Part shown: positions 6,655-16,503 of the stretch, piece after piece
Layout: each line of letters starts with the position of its first letter
Position numbering within the stretch: the first letter of the stretch is position 1
Assembly: GCA_038330415.1 (NCBI GenBank)
Contig: JBBQNZ010000001.1
Location: 1 to 64,000 of the forward strand
Direction: 5' to 3'
Source of the DNA: Fodinibacter sp038330415
Lineage (GTDB): Bacteria; Actinomycetota; Actinomycetes; Actinomycetales; Dermatophilaceae
Length of the DNA: 64,000 nt
Position numbers and translations under genes: made by a program
The notes under the pieces: model-generated
What the model saw: the letters and a program-made list of their open reading frames with translations, nothing else
Database searches by the model: none
What the model was told of the DNA's origin: nothing

Positions 6655-7350
6655 TCACAGTCCTTCGGGGAGTCGGGGGAGGGGGTCACCGGTCAGACCG
6701 TTCGTGAGGCCGCGTCCGAGCCAGCCCAGCAGGTCGCCCCGCTCGCCGACGACGGATGCCGTGCCGGCCCCGACCGTCCACTCGTCGCCGTCGGGGGTGC
6801 GCAGGGTGAGGTCGAGCGGTGGGTCGGCGGCGCGCAGCCGGCGCACCTCCTCGTCGAGAAGCAACCGCTGCAGCTCGGGCTCGAGGTCACCGAAGCCGAA
6901 GCCACCCAGCAGGTCGACGTGGTGGAAGACCAGCTCGCGCAGCCGCATGAACGGGATGTTCTTGGCCTTGACGACGAACAGCCCCGGCGTGCGCTCCAGG
7001 CGCACCTCGGTCTGCTCGGGCGTGAGCCGCGGCAGCTCGACGGCCAGGGCCTGCGCCGTGCGATCCACGTCGTCGACCTGCTCGGTGGCGGGCCGGCCGG
7101 CACCGGCCTCGATGTCGGCATCGCGTGCCTGCGGGCTGGCGTACATCGTCTCGCCGGTGCCGTCGACGGCCGAGCGCACCAGGGCGCCCAGGCCGTCGGC
7201 GTTGCGGGCCAGGTGGGTCAGGACGTGGCCACGGGTCCAGCCCTCGCACAGCGAGGGGGCGTGGACGTCATCGAGCGATCTCGCGGTGCTCAGGAGGGCG
7301 GCGGTCTGCTCGCCGACGGCGTCGAGGATGCCGGGGGAGGTCGGTTCCAT
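6655..7350 (-). CDS. Maleylpyruvate isomerase family mycothiol-dependent enzyme
   Basis: A 231-aa protein of the DinB/MDMPI fold. The N-terminal region has CEGWTRGHVLTHLARN (residues about 35-50), the signature of the metal-binding, mycothiol-using N-terminal domain, with further candidate ligands in LRELVFHHVDL. The C-terminal part (TVGAGTASVVGERGDLLGWL) matches the MDMPI C-terminal domain. Members transfer or isomerise substrates with mycothiol, the actinobacterial thiol; the exact substrate is unknown. The ATG start is supported by a TAGCGT -10 box 6 bases upstream. The gene is divergent from uvrA and lies just upstream of the MBL hydrolase in one transcription unit. Confidence 0.85.
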   Translation of the reverse strand: MEPTSPGILDAVGEQTAALLSTARSLDDVHAPSLCEGWTRGHVLTHLARNADGLGALVRSAVDGTGETMYASPQARDADIEAGAGRPATEQVDDVDRTAQALAVELPRLTPEQTEVRLERTPGLFVVKAKNIPFMRLRELVFHHVDLLGGFGFGDLEPELQRLLLDEEVRRLRAADPPLDLTLRTPDGDEWTVGAGTASVVGERGDLLGWLGRGLTNGLTGDPLPRLPEGL

Positions 7351-7356
7351 GCCCAG

Positions 7357-7362
7357 ACGCTA
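7357..7362 (-). promoter_or_regulatory. -10 box TAGCGT for the MDMPI-MBL operon
   Basis: TAGCGT on the minus strand is followed by 6 bases and the ATG at 7350, consistent with leaderless transcription. Confidence 0.5.
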
Positions 7363-7403
7363 CCGGGGCGTCCATGGATGAGGGCGTTGTCGGTGGCCCC
7401 ACC

Positions 7404-7409
7404 TAGCAT
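7404..7409 (+). promoter_or_regulatory. -10 box TAGCAT for uvrA
   Basis: TAGCAT is followed by 7 bases and the GTG start of uvrA. No LexA-type inverted repeat (GAAC...GTTC) is visible in the 66 bp between the divergent genes, so SOS control is not evident here. Confidence 0.45.
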
Positions 7410-7416
7410 TGCGGGC

Positions 7417-10400
7417 GTGAGTCATGACCACCTCGTCGTCCGTGGTGCCCGAGAGCACAACCTCAAGGACATCAGCATCGAACTGCCCCGCGACAGCCTC
7501 GTCGTGTTCACCGGCCTGTCCGGGTCGGGGAAGTCCAGCCTGGCCTTCGACACCATCTTCGCCGAGGGCCAGCGCCGTTACGTCGAGTCGCTGTCGGCCT
7601 ACGCCCGGCAGTTCCTCGGGCAGATGGACAAGCCCGACGTCGACTTCATCGAGGGCCTGTCGCCGGCGGTCTCGATCGACCAGAAGTCGACCAACCGCAA
7701 CCCGCGGTCCACCGTCGGCACCATCACCGAGGTCTACGACTACCTCCGCCTGCTCTTCGCCCGGGCCGGCCGCCCGCACTGCCCGGTGTGCGGCGAGCCG
7801 ATCACCCGGCAGAGCCCCCAGCAGATCGTCGACCGGCTGCTCGAGCTGCCCGAGCGCACCCGCTTCCAGGTGCTCGCCCCCGTGGTGCGCGCCCGCAAGG
7901 GCGAGTACGTCGACCTGTTCGCCGAGCTGCAGTCCAAGGGTTTCGCCCGCGCCCGCGTCGACGGCCAGGTCGTGGCGCTCACCGAGCCGCCGAAGCTCGA
8001 AAAGCAGGTCAAGCACACCATCGACGTCGTCGTCGACCGGCTCGTCGCCAAGGGGCCCGACGACCCGTCGTCCAAGCGGCGGCTCACCGACTCGGTCGAG
8101 ACCGCGCTGGGCCTGGCCGGCGGCGTGCTCGTCGTCGAGTTCGTCGACCTCGTCGAGGGCCACCCCGAGCGCGAGCGCCGCTTCTCCGAGAAGATGGCCT
8201 GCCCCAACGACCACCCGCTGTCGATGGACGAGGTCGAGCCCCGCTCGTTCTCGTTCAACAGCCCGTTCGGCGCCTGCCCCGAGTGCACCGGCATCGGCAC
8301 CGAGCTCGAGGTCGACCCCGACCTCATCGTCCCCGATGAAGACCTCAGCCTCGCCGAGGGCGCCATCGCACCGTGGGCCAGCGGCTCCGGGGCGGCCGAC
8401 TACTTCCAGCGCGTCATGGCCGCTCTCGCCGACGACCTCAAGTTCTCGATCGACACGCCGTGGCGAGCCCTGCCCCAGCGGGCCAAGGACGCCCTGCTGT
8501 ACGGCAAGAACCACAAGGTGCACGTGCGCTACCGCAACCGGTTCGGCCGCGAGCGGTCCTACTCCACCGGGTTCGAGGGCGCCGTCGAGTTCGTCAAGCG
8601 GCGGCACGACGAGACCGACTCCGACTGGAGCCGGGAGCGCTACGAGGGTTACATGCGCGAGGTGCCGTGCCCGGTCTGCCAGGGCGCCCGGCTCAAGCCC
8701 GAGTCCCTGGCCGTGCTGATCGGCGGCCGGTCCATCGCGGATGTCTCCCGGCTCGCCATCGCCGATGCCGCGCGGTTCTTCGACGACGTCGACTTCACCG
8801 TGCGCGAGCGCCAGATCGCCGAGCGGGTGGTCAAGGAGATCAACGCCCGGCTCGGCTTCCTGCTCGACGTCGGCCTCGACTACCTCAGCCTCGACCGCCC
8901 GGCGGGCACCCTGTCCGGTGGTGAGGCCCAGCGCATCCGGCTCGCCACCCAGATCGGGTCGGGCCTGGTCGGCGTGCTCTATGTGCTCGACGAGCCCAGC
9001 ATCGGGCTGCACCAGCGCGACAACCATCGGCTGATCGAGACCCTCACCCGGCTGCGCGACCTCGGCAACACCCTCATCGTCGTCGAGCACGACGAAGACA
9101 CCATTTCCATGGCCGACTGGGTCGTCGACATCGGCCCGGGCGCGGGCGAGCACGGAGGCCAGGTGGTGCACTCCGGCACGGTCGCCGACCTGCTCACGCA
9201 CCCCGACTCGCTCACCGGCAAGTACCTCTCCGGCCGGCGCGAGATCCCCACCCCGCAGGTGCGCCGGCCGCAGGAGAACGGCCGCGAGGTCACCGTGGTG
9301 CAGGCCACCGAGCACAACCTCGACAAGGTCACGGTGTCGTTCCCGCTGGGCAACCTGGTCGCCATCACCGGCGTCTCCGGCTCGGGCAAGTCCACGCTGG
9401 TCAACGACATCCTCTACAACGTGCTCGCCAACAAGCTCAACGGCGCCCGGCACGTGCCCGGGCGGCACAAGACCGTCACCGGGCTGGAGCACCTCGACAA
9501 GGTCGTGCACGTCGACCAGGGGCCGATCGGCCGCACCCCGCGGTCCAACCCCGCCACCTACACCGGCGTCTTCGACCACATCCGCAAGCTGTTCGCCACC
9601 ACCACCGAGGCGAAGATGCGCGGCTACCAGCCGGGGCGCTTCTCGTTCAACGTCAAGGGTGGCCGCTGCGACGCGTGCTCGGGCGACGGCACGATCAAGA
9701 TCGAGATGAACTTCCTGCCCGACGTCTACGTGCCGTGCGAGGTCTGCCACGGCGCCCGCTACAACCGCGAGACGCTCGAGGTGCACTTCAAGGGCAAGAC
9801 GATCGCCGACGTGCTCGACATGCCGATCGAGGAGGCCGCTGACTTCTTCTCGGCCGTCCCCGCCATCGCCCGGCACATGCGCACGCTCAATGAGGTGGGC
9901 TTGGGCTACGTGCGACTGGGCCAGCCGGCTCCCACGCTGTCCGGCGGTGAGGCGCAGCGCGTGAAGCTGGCCACCGAGCTGCAGAAGCGGTCCACCGGGC
10001 GAACCGTCTACGTGCTCGACGAGCCCACCACCGGGCTGCACTTCGAGGACATCCGCAAGCTGCTCGGGGTGCTGCAGGGACTGGTCGACAAGGGCAACAC
10101 CGTGTTGGTCATCGAGCACAACCTCGACGTCGTCAAGAGCGCCGACTGGGTCGTCGACCTCGGCCCCGAGGGCGGCAGCGGCGGCGGCCGGGTGATCGCG
10201 CAGGGCACGCCTGAGCACGTGGCCACCCTCGAGCACTCGCACACGGGTCGGTTCCTCGCGCCGGTGCTCGCCAAGACGGCCCGCACCACCACCCGCGCCA
10301 CCGGCGCGGCCCGGAAGTCGTCGGCAGCCAAGGGCCCGGCGACCAAGGCCACCGCGAAGACCACGGCAGCGCGGTCCGCCGCAGCGGCGAAGACCACCGC

Positions 10401-10572
10401 CGCCCGGACCAAGGCGACGGCATCTGCGGCGAGGGGGACGGCAACCGCATCCGCCACGACACGGGCGGCGACGGCATCCCGTGCGAAGGCGCCGACGAAG
10501 AAGGCGACGTCAGCGGCATCCCCGGCGAAGGCGCCGGCCCGACGCACCGCGGCCAAGCGCGCCGCCAGCTGA
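7417..10572 (+). CDS. uvrA: UvrABC system protein A, with a long basic C-terminal tail
   Basis: UvrA is the damage-recognising ABC ATPase dimer of nucleotide excision repair, handing DNA to UvrB. The 1051-aa product has Walker A motifs GLSGSGKS (33-40) and GVSGSGKS (652-659), two LSGGEAQR signatures, DEPS/DEPTTGLH Walker B regions and zinc-finger Cys pairs (CPVCG, CPEC, CDACSGDG with CEVCHG). The conserved protein ends near residue 952. The last 99 residues (953-1051) are almost only Ala, Thr, Lys, Arg, Ser and Pro with no acidic residue, a histone H1-like tail that makes the protein about 100 aa longer than usual. The start is the GTG at 7417, just after a TAGCAT box; longer readings run into the divergent gene. 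uvrC lies about 6.5 kb downstream. Confidence 0.97.
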   Translation: MSHDHLVVRGAREHNLKDISIELPRDSLVVFTGLSGSGKSSLAFDTIFAEGQRRYVESLSAYARQFLGQMDKPDVDFIEGLSPAVSIDQKSTNRNPRSTVGTITEVYDYLRLLFARAGRPHCPVCGEPITRQSPQQIVDRLLELPERTRFQVLAPVVRARKGEYVDLFAELQSKGFARARVDGQVVALTEPPKLEKQVKHTIDVVVDRLVAKGPDDPSSKRRLTDSVETALGLAGGVLVVEFVDLVEGHPERERRFSEKMACPNDHPLSMDEVEPRSFSFNSPFGACPECTGIGTELEVDPDLIVPDEDLSLAEGAIAPWASGSGAADYFQRVMAALADDLKFSIDTPWRALPQRAKDALLYGKNHKVHVRYRNRFGRERSYSTGFEGAVEFVKRRHDETDSDWSRERYEGYMREVPCPVCQGARLKPESLAVLIGGRSIADVSRLAIADAARFFDDVDFTVRERQIAERVVKEINARLGFLLDVGLDYLSLDRPAGTLSGGEAQRIRLATQIGSGLVGVLYVLDEPSIGLHQRDNHRLIETLTRLRDLGNTLIVVEHDEDTISMADWVVDIGPGAGEHGGQVVHSGTVADLLTHPDSLTGKYLSGRREIPTPQVRRPQENGREVTVVQATEHNLDKVTVSFPLGNLVAITGVSGSGKSTLVNDILYNVLANKLNGARHVPGRHKTVTGLEHLDKVVHVDQGPIGRTPRSNPATYTGVFDHIRKLFATTTEAKMRGYQPGRFSFNVKGGRCDACSGDGTIKIEMNFLPDVYVPCEVCHGARYNRETLEVHFKGKTIADVLDMPIEEAADFFSAVPAIARHMRTLNEVGLGYVRLGQPAPTLSGGEAQRVKLATELQKRSTGRTVYVLDEPTTGLHFEDIRKLLGVLQGLVDKGNTVLVIEHNLDVVKSADWVVDLGPEGGSGGGRVIAQGTPEHVATLEHSHTGRFLAPVLAKTARTTTRATGAARKSSAAKGPATKATAKTTAARSAAAAKTTAARTKATASAARGTATASATTRAATASRAKAPTKKATSAASPAKAPARRTAAKRAAS

Positions 10573-10594
10573 CCAGCGCTCCCGCACGACGAGA

Positions 10595-10627
10595 GGCCCC
10601 GGATGCCGCATCACGGCACCCGGGGCC
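10595..10627. terminator. Bidirectional terminator hairpin between uvrA and livF
   Basis: GGCCCCGGATGCCG, loop CATCA, CGGCACCCGGGGCC gives a 14-bp stem with one mismatch between two convergent genes. It has no T-run. Confidence 0.65.
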
Positions 10628-10655
10628 TGCTCACGTCCGCAGCCAAAGCTGTGAC

Positions 10656-11369
10656 TCAGTCCTCGCCGAGGTACGCCTTGCGTACGTCGTCGCTGGCGAG
10701 CAGCTCCTGGCCGGTGCCGCTGAGCACGATGTTGCCGACCTCGAGCACGTAGCCCTTGGTGGCCCGCTTCAGCGCCGCCTGGGCGTTCTGCTCCACGAGC
10801 AGGATGGTGGTGCCCTGATGCTGCAGGGTGGTCACCGTGGTCATGATCCGCTTCATCATCAGCGGTGACAGGCCCATCGACGGCTCGTCGAGCATGAGCA
10901 GCTTCGGGCGGCTCATCATCGCCCGCCCCATGGCCAGCATCTGCTGCTCCCCACCGGAGAACGTGCCGGCCGGCTGGGCGCGGCGCTCCTCGAGGATCGG
11001 GAACAGCGCGAACGCCGCGTCGAGGTCGGAGTTGACCTGCTTGTCCTTGCGGGCGAACGCTCCGAGACGCAGGTTCTCCTCGACGGTGAGCCGCGGGAAG
11101 ATCCGCCGGCCCTCGGGGGAGTGGGCCAGGCCCAGCTGCACGATGTCGTGGGCCGCGACCGTGGTGAGGTCCTTGCCCTGGAAGGTGATCGACCCGGCCA
11201 CCGGGCGAAGCAGGCCGGAGATGGTGCGCAACGTGGTCGTCTTGCCGGCGCCGTTGGTGCCGATCAGGGTGACGACCTCGCCCTCCTGTACGTCGAAGGT
11301 GATGCCCTTGACGGCCTTGATCTTGCCGTAGGACACCTCGAGGTCGCGGATCTCCAGCATGGCGCTCAT
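10656..11369 (-). CDS. livF: Branched-chain amino acid ABC transporter ATPase LivF
   Basis: This 237-aa ATPase powers a Liv-type (HAAT) importer together with LivG. It has Walker A GTNGAGKTT, the signature FSGGEQQM, Walker B LLMLDEPSMGLSP and the H-loop region LLVEQNAQ typical of LivF. The start is ATG 11369 (MSAMLEIRDL), which overlaps the livG stop as ATGA. It is the last gene of livHMGF, reading leftward, and ends just before the terminator shared with uvrA. Confidence 0.95.
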   Translation of the reverse strand: MSAMLEIRDLEVSYGKIKAVKGITFDVQEGEVVTLIGTNGAGKTTTLRTISGLLRPVAGSITFQGKDLTTVAAHDIVQLGLAHSPEGRRIFPRLTVEENLRLGAFARKDKQVNSDLDAAFALFPILEERRAQPAGTFSGGEQQMLAMGRAMMSRPKLLMLDEPSMGLSPLMMKRIMTTVTTLQHQGTTILLVEQNAQAALKRATKGYVLEVGNIVLSGTGQELLASDDVRKAYLGED

Positions 11370-12187
11370 GCGCTCGCCTCGTCCTCGTCGTCGCCGCCGA
11401 TGTAGGCCTCGATGACCCGGTGGTCGCTCTGTACCTCGCCGGGTGTGCCTTCCACGAGCAGCGACCCGCGCACCAGGCACAGCACCCGGTCGCAGAGGTT
11501 GAAGATGAACCGCATGTCGTGCTCGATGACGACCACGGCCAGGCCGCTGTCCCTGATCTTGAAGATCAGGTTCATCGTGGCCTCGGTCTCCTTCGGGTTC
11601 ATGCCCGCCGTGGGCTCGTCGAGGAGGAGGATCTGCGGGTCGGTGGCCAGCGCACGCGCGATCTCGAGCAGCCGCTGGTCGCCGTACGGCATGTTGCGTG
11701 CCAGCAGCTCGGTCGACTTGCCCAGCCCGACGTAGTCGAGCAGCTCCTGAGCCCGCTCGCGCGTCGCCGCCTCCTCGCGCCTGAACTTCGGCCCGCGCAG
11801 GATCGAGGTGATCGCCATCGACGAGGTGCGGCAGTAGCGGCCCACCATCACGTTCTCGAGCGCCGTCATGTTCGCGAACAGCCGGATGTTCTGGAAGGTG
11901 CGGGCCATGCCGGCGCGCACCACGGCCAGCGGCTTCGGTGGGAGGGTCTGGCCGTTGAGCGTGACCCGCCCCTCGGTCGGGATGTACATGCCGGTGAGGC
12001 AGTTGAAGAACGTGGTCTTGCCAGCCCCGTTGGGGCCGATCAGGCCGACGATCTCACCCTCGTGCACCTTCATGCTCACGTTGTCGACGGCAGTGAGGCC
12101 GCCGAACCGCATCGTCACGGCGCTGGCCTCGAGGACCAGCTGGTGCGTGGTACCCGACGTGTCCGCCGGGGTGTCGGTGACGGTCAT
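11366..12187 (-). CDS. livG: Branched-chain amino acid ABC transporter ATPase LivG
   Basis: A 273-aa ATPase with Walker A GPNGAGKTT, the LivG-typical MARTFQNIRLF segment, the signature region PYGDQRLLEIARAL, Walker B LLLDEPTAGMNP and H-loop VVIEHDMRFI. The ABC signature is PYGDQR rather than LSGGQ, as is common in this subfamily. The N terminus has about 15 extra polar residues before LVLEASAV. It starts with ATG overlapping the livM stop (ATGA) and overlaps livF at its end. It couples ATP hydrolysis to LivHM permease movement. Confidence 0.95.
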   Translation of the reverse strand: MTVTDTPADTSGTTHQLVLEASAVTMRFGGLTAVDNVSMKVHEGEIVGLIGPNGAGKTTFFNCLTGMYIPTEGRVTLNGQTLPPKPLAVVRAGMARTFQNIRLFANMTALENVMVGRYCRTSSMAITSILRGPKFRREEAATRERAQELLDYVGLGKSTELLARNMPYGDQRLLEIARALATDPQILLLDEPTAGMNPKETEATMNLIFKIRDSGLAVVVIEHDMRFIFNLCDRVLCLVRGSLLVEGTPGEVQSDHRVIEAYIGGDDEDEASA

Positions 12188-13862
12188 TTCAACTCCTGGA
12201 GGTGCTCGGCCTGGACGAGCTCGACGAGCTCGGCGTCTTCTTCGTGGAACTCGAGCTGCCGCCGCTTGCTCGGGACCAGGCCCTCGGGGCGGAAGCGCAT
12301 CATGACGACGAGCAGGAGCCCGAAGACGAGCAGGCGGTACTCGTTGACCTCGCGCAGCTTCTCGGGGAGCAGCTTGAGGATCGTCGCGCCGACGAGCACC
12401 CCCATCACCGTGCCCATGCCGCCGAGCACGACGGCCGACAGGAGGAAGGCCGACTCGAGGAAGATGAACTGGTCGGGGCTCACCGAGGTATCCTGGTGCG
12501 CCTTGATCGTGCCGGTCAGCCCGGCGAGGAAGGCGCCGACGGCGAAGGCGAGCAGCTTGAGCCCGAAGACGTTGACACCCATCGCCTCGGCGGCGCGCTC
12601 GTCCTCTCGGATGGCGACCCAGCCGCGCCCGATCCGGCTGTCGTTGAGCCGGACGAAGACCAGCATGACGAACATGAGCAGCAGCAGCAGCACGAAGTAG
12701 TAGTTGCTGAACCGCCCCAGCGGGATGCCGGCAACGGTGTGCACGGCGCCGAAGTCGAAGCCGAACAGGTTGAGGTCGGGGATGGCAGGGATGCCGTTGG
12801 GGCCGTTAGTGAGGTCAGGCCCGTTGTTGCCGTCGAGGTTGAACATGGCCAGCCGGAAGATCTCACCGAAGCCGAGGGTCACGATGGCGAGGTAGTCGCC
12901 GGAGACGCGCAGCGTCGGCGTGCCGATGATCAGGCCGAAGGTGGCTGCGGTGGCCGCCCCGACCAGCATGACCACGAGGAACGGGGGGTGCCAGCCGACG
13001 GTGGAGAAGGCCGACGTCGAGAGCATCGCGCCGACGTAGGCGCCGGTACCGAGGAAGGCGATGTAGCCCAGGTCGAGAAGGCCGGCAAGGCCGACCACGA
13101 TGTTCAGCCCGAGGGCGGTGGCCGCGAAGATCAGGATCTGGGTGGCGATGGACATGTTCGCGTCGGAACCGTTCTGGGTGAACGGGAAGAGGAACGCCAC
13201 GAGCAGGGCCGAGAGCATCAGCGGGCGCCGGTTGTTCGCGGAGATGAAGCCGAGGTAGCCGCCGAAACCGGTGCCGAGCAGGCCGCCCACCATGCCGATG
13301 ATGGCGACCAGGAACGACGCGAAGATGACGCCGTCCTGGATGTCGAGCGTGTAGGCGACGACGAACAGCAGCACGGCCATCAGCACGACGATGATGACGA
13401 TCTCGAGCGTGCTGCTCAGCCGCGGCCACTTCAGCACGTTGATGTCGACGTCAGGGGAGAGGGTGCCTGCGAGGGTGATGAGCACCGCACCCACGAGCGC
13501 GACCCAGCCGCCCTCGTTGAGGTTGACCAACCCGCCGGTCTTGATCGCGACCGAGCCGAGCACCCAGACCACGAACACGATCGCGGTGATGCCGAGGATG
13601 CGCAGGCCGCGGGCGGGGCTCATCCACGGCGGCCGCCGCAGCAGCAGCACGCCCAGGATGACGGCGAGCACGCCGAACATCATGGCGTAGAGCTGGATAC
13701 CGGCCGGGTACAGCCGGATCGAGATGTCGCCGAGGATCCGGTTGTCGAATGACCACGACAGCAACCCGCTGATGATCATCAGGGCGCCGCCGCCGATGGC
13801 GAGTGGGGGGCACTTCGAGGCGTGCCTGGTGCGTGCCGCGTCCGAGAAACGGAGCTTCTTGT

Positions 13863-13866
<4 letters not shown>
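12184..13866 (-). CDS. livM: Branched-chain amino acid ABC transporter permease LivM, N-terminally extended
   Basis: A 560-aa integral membrane permease. The second half carries the LivM core (LNIVVGLAGLLDLGYIAFLG, then RVSGDYLAIVTLGFGEI and the cytoplasmic loop RLNDSRIGRGWVAIREDERA). Typical LivM has about 320-420 residues; here roughly 250 extra N-terminal residues add several more hydrophobic segments (such as ALMIISGLLSWSF and LEIVIIVVLMAVLLFVVAY). A charged C-terminal tail of about 25 residues follows RPEGLVPSKRR. The start is ATG 13866, overlapping the livH stop by ATGA. It partners LivH to form the channel. Confidence 0.92.
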
Positions 13867-14810
<944 letters not shown>

Positions 14811-14932
14811 CACGACCTCCTAGTTGACGGTGGTAAGGCTGGGGGGAGCGTAGCGGGTACGTCGGGCGGTGTCCCGCACCACGCGGCATCCACGGTGCAG
14901 GGTCGTCCGCTGCGGCGGGCGCACCGAAAGCG

Positions 14933-14970
14933 GACGGCGGGGGTGGTCCTGCCGGACCACCCCCGCCGTC
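14933..14970 (-). terminator. Strong hairpin between livK and livH
   Basis: GACGGCGGGGGTGGTCC, loop TGCC, then its exact complement GGACCACCCCCGCCGTC form a perfect 17-bp stem 28 bp after the livK stop. It probably terminates or attenuates most livK transcripts, allowing more binding protein than permease. Confidence 0.75.
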
Positions 14971-14997
14971 GCCGTGCGGGCCGCTACCTGACCGAGG

Positions 14998-16233
14998 TCA
15001 GTTGGACTCGAAGGCCGCGGTGTTGATCGCCCCCCACTTGCCGTCCTTGACCTGGTACACGGTGAGGACCTTGGACGTGGTGTCGCCGAACTCGTCGAAG
15101 GCCACCTTGCCGGTGACGCCGTCGAAGGCAACCTTGGCCATCGCGTCGATGGTGGGCTGACGCGCCGCCTCGACCGAGTCGGCGCTGGCGAGCGAGGTCT
15201 TCAGCGCGTTGATGATGGCGTTGGCCGCGTCGAACGCGTAGGCACCGTAGGCCTCGAAGGGCTCCTGGTAGCCAGCGGCCTTGTAGGCCTCGACGAAGGC
15301 GGTGGCCGACGGGAGGGTGTCGGTCGGGGCGCCGACCGAGGTCGCGAGGTCGCCGTCGGCGGTGGCGCCGGCCAGCTTGATGTACTCGCCGGAGAAGATT
15401 CCGTCGCCACCCATGAGCGGGACGTTGAGGCCGGCGGCCTTCATCTGCTGCGAGAACGGACCGGCCTGCGGGTACTCGCCGCCGTAGTACACGGTCTTCG
15501 GGTTCGAGGGCTTGATCTTGCTGATGACGGCGTCGTACTTGTCGTCGTCGGGGTTGATCGTCTCGGCCGCCACGATCTTGCCGCCGAGCTTGGTGTACTC
15601 CTGGGAGAAGGCGTTCACCAGGCCCTGGCCGTAGGTCTTCTTGTCGTTGACCGTCGCGACCTCCTTGATGCCGGCCTTCTCGAACAGGTAGCGCGCCGCG
15701 AACGGGCCCTGGATCGAGTCGGTCGTGCAGGTGCGGAAGTAGTTCGGGTAGGTCCGCGCCGGGGCGGTGGCGAAGTCGGCACCCTGGGTCAGCGACGGGT
15801 TGGTGTTGGCCGGCGAGACCATCGTGATCTTGGCGGAGGCCAACACCGGCTGGACGCTCTGCGCCACGCTGGAGTTGAGCGTGCCCACGACACCCACGAC
15901 GTCCGGGTCGGACGCGAGCTTGGTCGCGGCGTTCTTGCCGACGTCGGGGGTGGCCTGGTCGTCCTCGGCCTGGAGCTCGAGGGTCCAACCGGGGATGGTC
16001 TTGTTCTCGTTGGCCTGCTTGATGGCCAGGTCGACCGAGTTCTTGATGCCGAGCCCGAGGGCGGCGAGGTCGCCGGACAAGGGCGAGATGACGCCGATCT
16101 TTGCGACCTTGTTCCCACTGGAACCAGATCCGGACGCGTCGCCGCCGCTGTCGCCACGCGTGCCACAACCGGCGAGCGCGAGCGAGGCCACGAGCAACGA
16201 GGCGCCAACGGCAACCACGGAACGCTGAGGCAC
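14998..16233 (-). CDS. livK: Branched-chain amino acid ABC transporter substrate-binding lipoprotein LivK
   Basis: A 411-aa type I periplasmic-binding-fold protein. The N terminus VPQRSVVAVGASLLVASL leads to the lipobox ALAGC (Cys23), then a Ser/Gly linker, so it is a lipoprotein on the outer face of the membrane. The mature domain opens KIGVISPLSGDLAALGLGI and shows the usual Leu/Ile/Val-binding landmarks (DDQATPDVG, VVGTLNSSVAQ, PANTNPSLT). It delivers amino acids to LivHMGF. The start GTG has AGGAGG 4 bases upstream. A minus-strand TACAGT at 16301-16306 may be its -10 box. Confidence 0.94.
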   Translation of the reverse strand: MPQRSVVAVGASLLVASLALAGCGTRGDSGGDASGSGSSGNKVAKIGVISPLSGDLAALGLGIKNSVDLAIKQANENKTIPGWTLELQAEDDQATPDVGKNAATKLASDPDVVGVVGTLNSSVAQSVQPVLASAKITMVSPANTNPSLTQGADFATAPARTYPNYFRTCTTDSIQGPFAARYLFEKAGIKEVATVNDKKTYGQGLVNAFSQEYTKLGGKIVAAETINPDDDKYDAVISKIKPSNPKTVYYGGEYPQAGPFSQQMKAAGLNVPLMGGDGIFSGEYIKLAGATADGDLATSVGAPTDTLPSATAFVEAYKAAGYQEPFEAYGAYAFDAANAIINALKTSLASADSVEAARQPTIDAMAKVAFDGVTGKVAFDEFGDTTSKVLTVYQVKDGKWGAINTAAFESN

Positions 16234-16300
16234 GTTTCCTCCTGAGTAGTACGAAAGGGGTGAGCAGGAATGCTCGTGCCACGCCGAGACGGGCATGCGC

Positions 16301-16306
16301 ACTGTA
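16301..16306 (-). promoter_or_regulatory. Possible -10 box TACAGT for livK
   Basis: TACAGT on the minus strand lies about 68 bp before the livK start, leaving a leader with a good AGGAGG. No matching -35 was found, so this is tentative. Confidence 0.3.
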
Positions 16307-16503
16307 ACCACAGGTCGCGGGGGTCGCCCAGCATTGCCCACAGAGTGGTGCCGACTTGTTACCTGCGCGTCCACGGCCGCTGCGGCGGCCGGATCGGGAC
16401 CTTTGTCCACTGTCCGAAAGTCCATCACCACATCACAGGAAAGTGTGGGGATACTGCTCGAACCCAGCCCGGACCGCGGCACCCCACGACAGCGAGGACC
16501 ACG

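Noticed and set aside
7360..10242. Long open frame antisense to uvrA (about 960 codons)
   Set aside because: High-GC shadow frame: no recognisable domain, and uvrA on the other strand is unmistakable.
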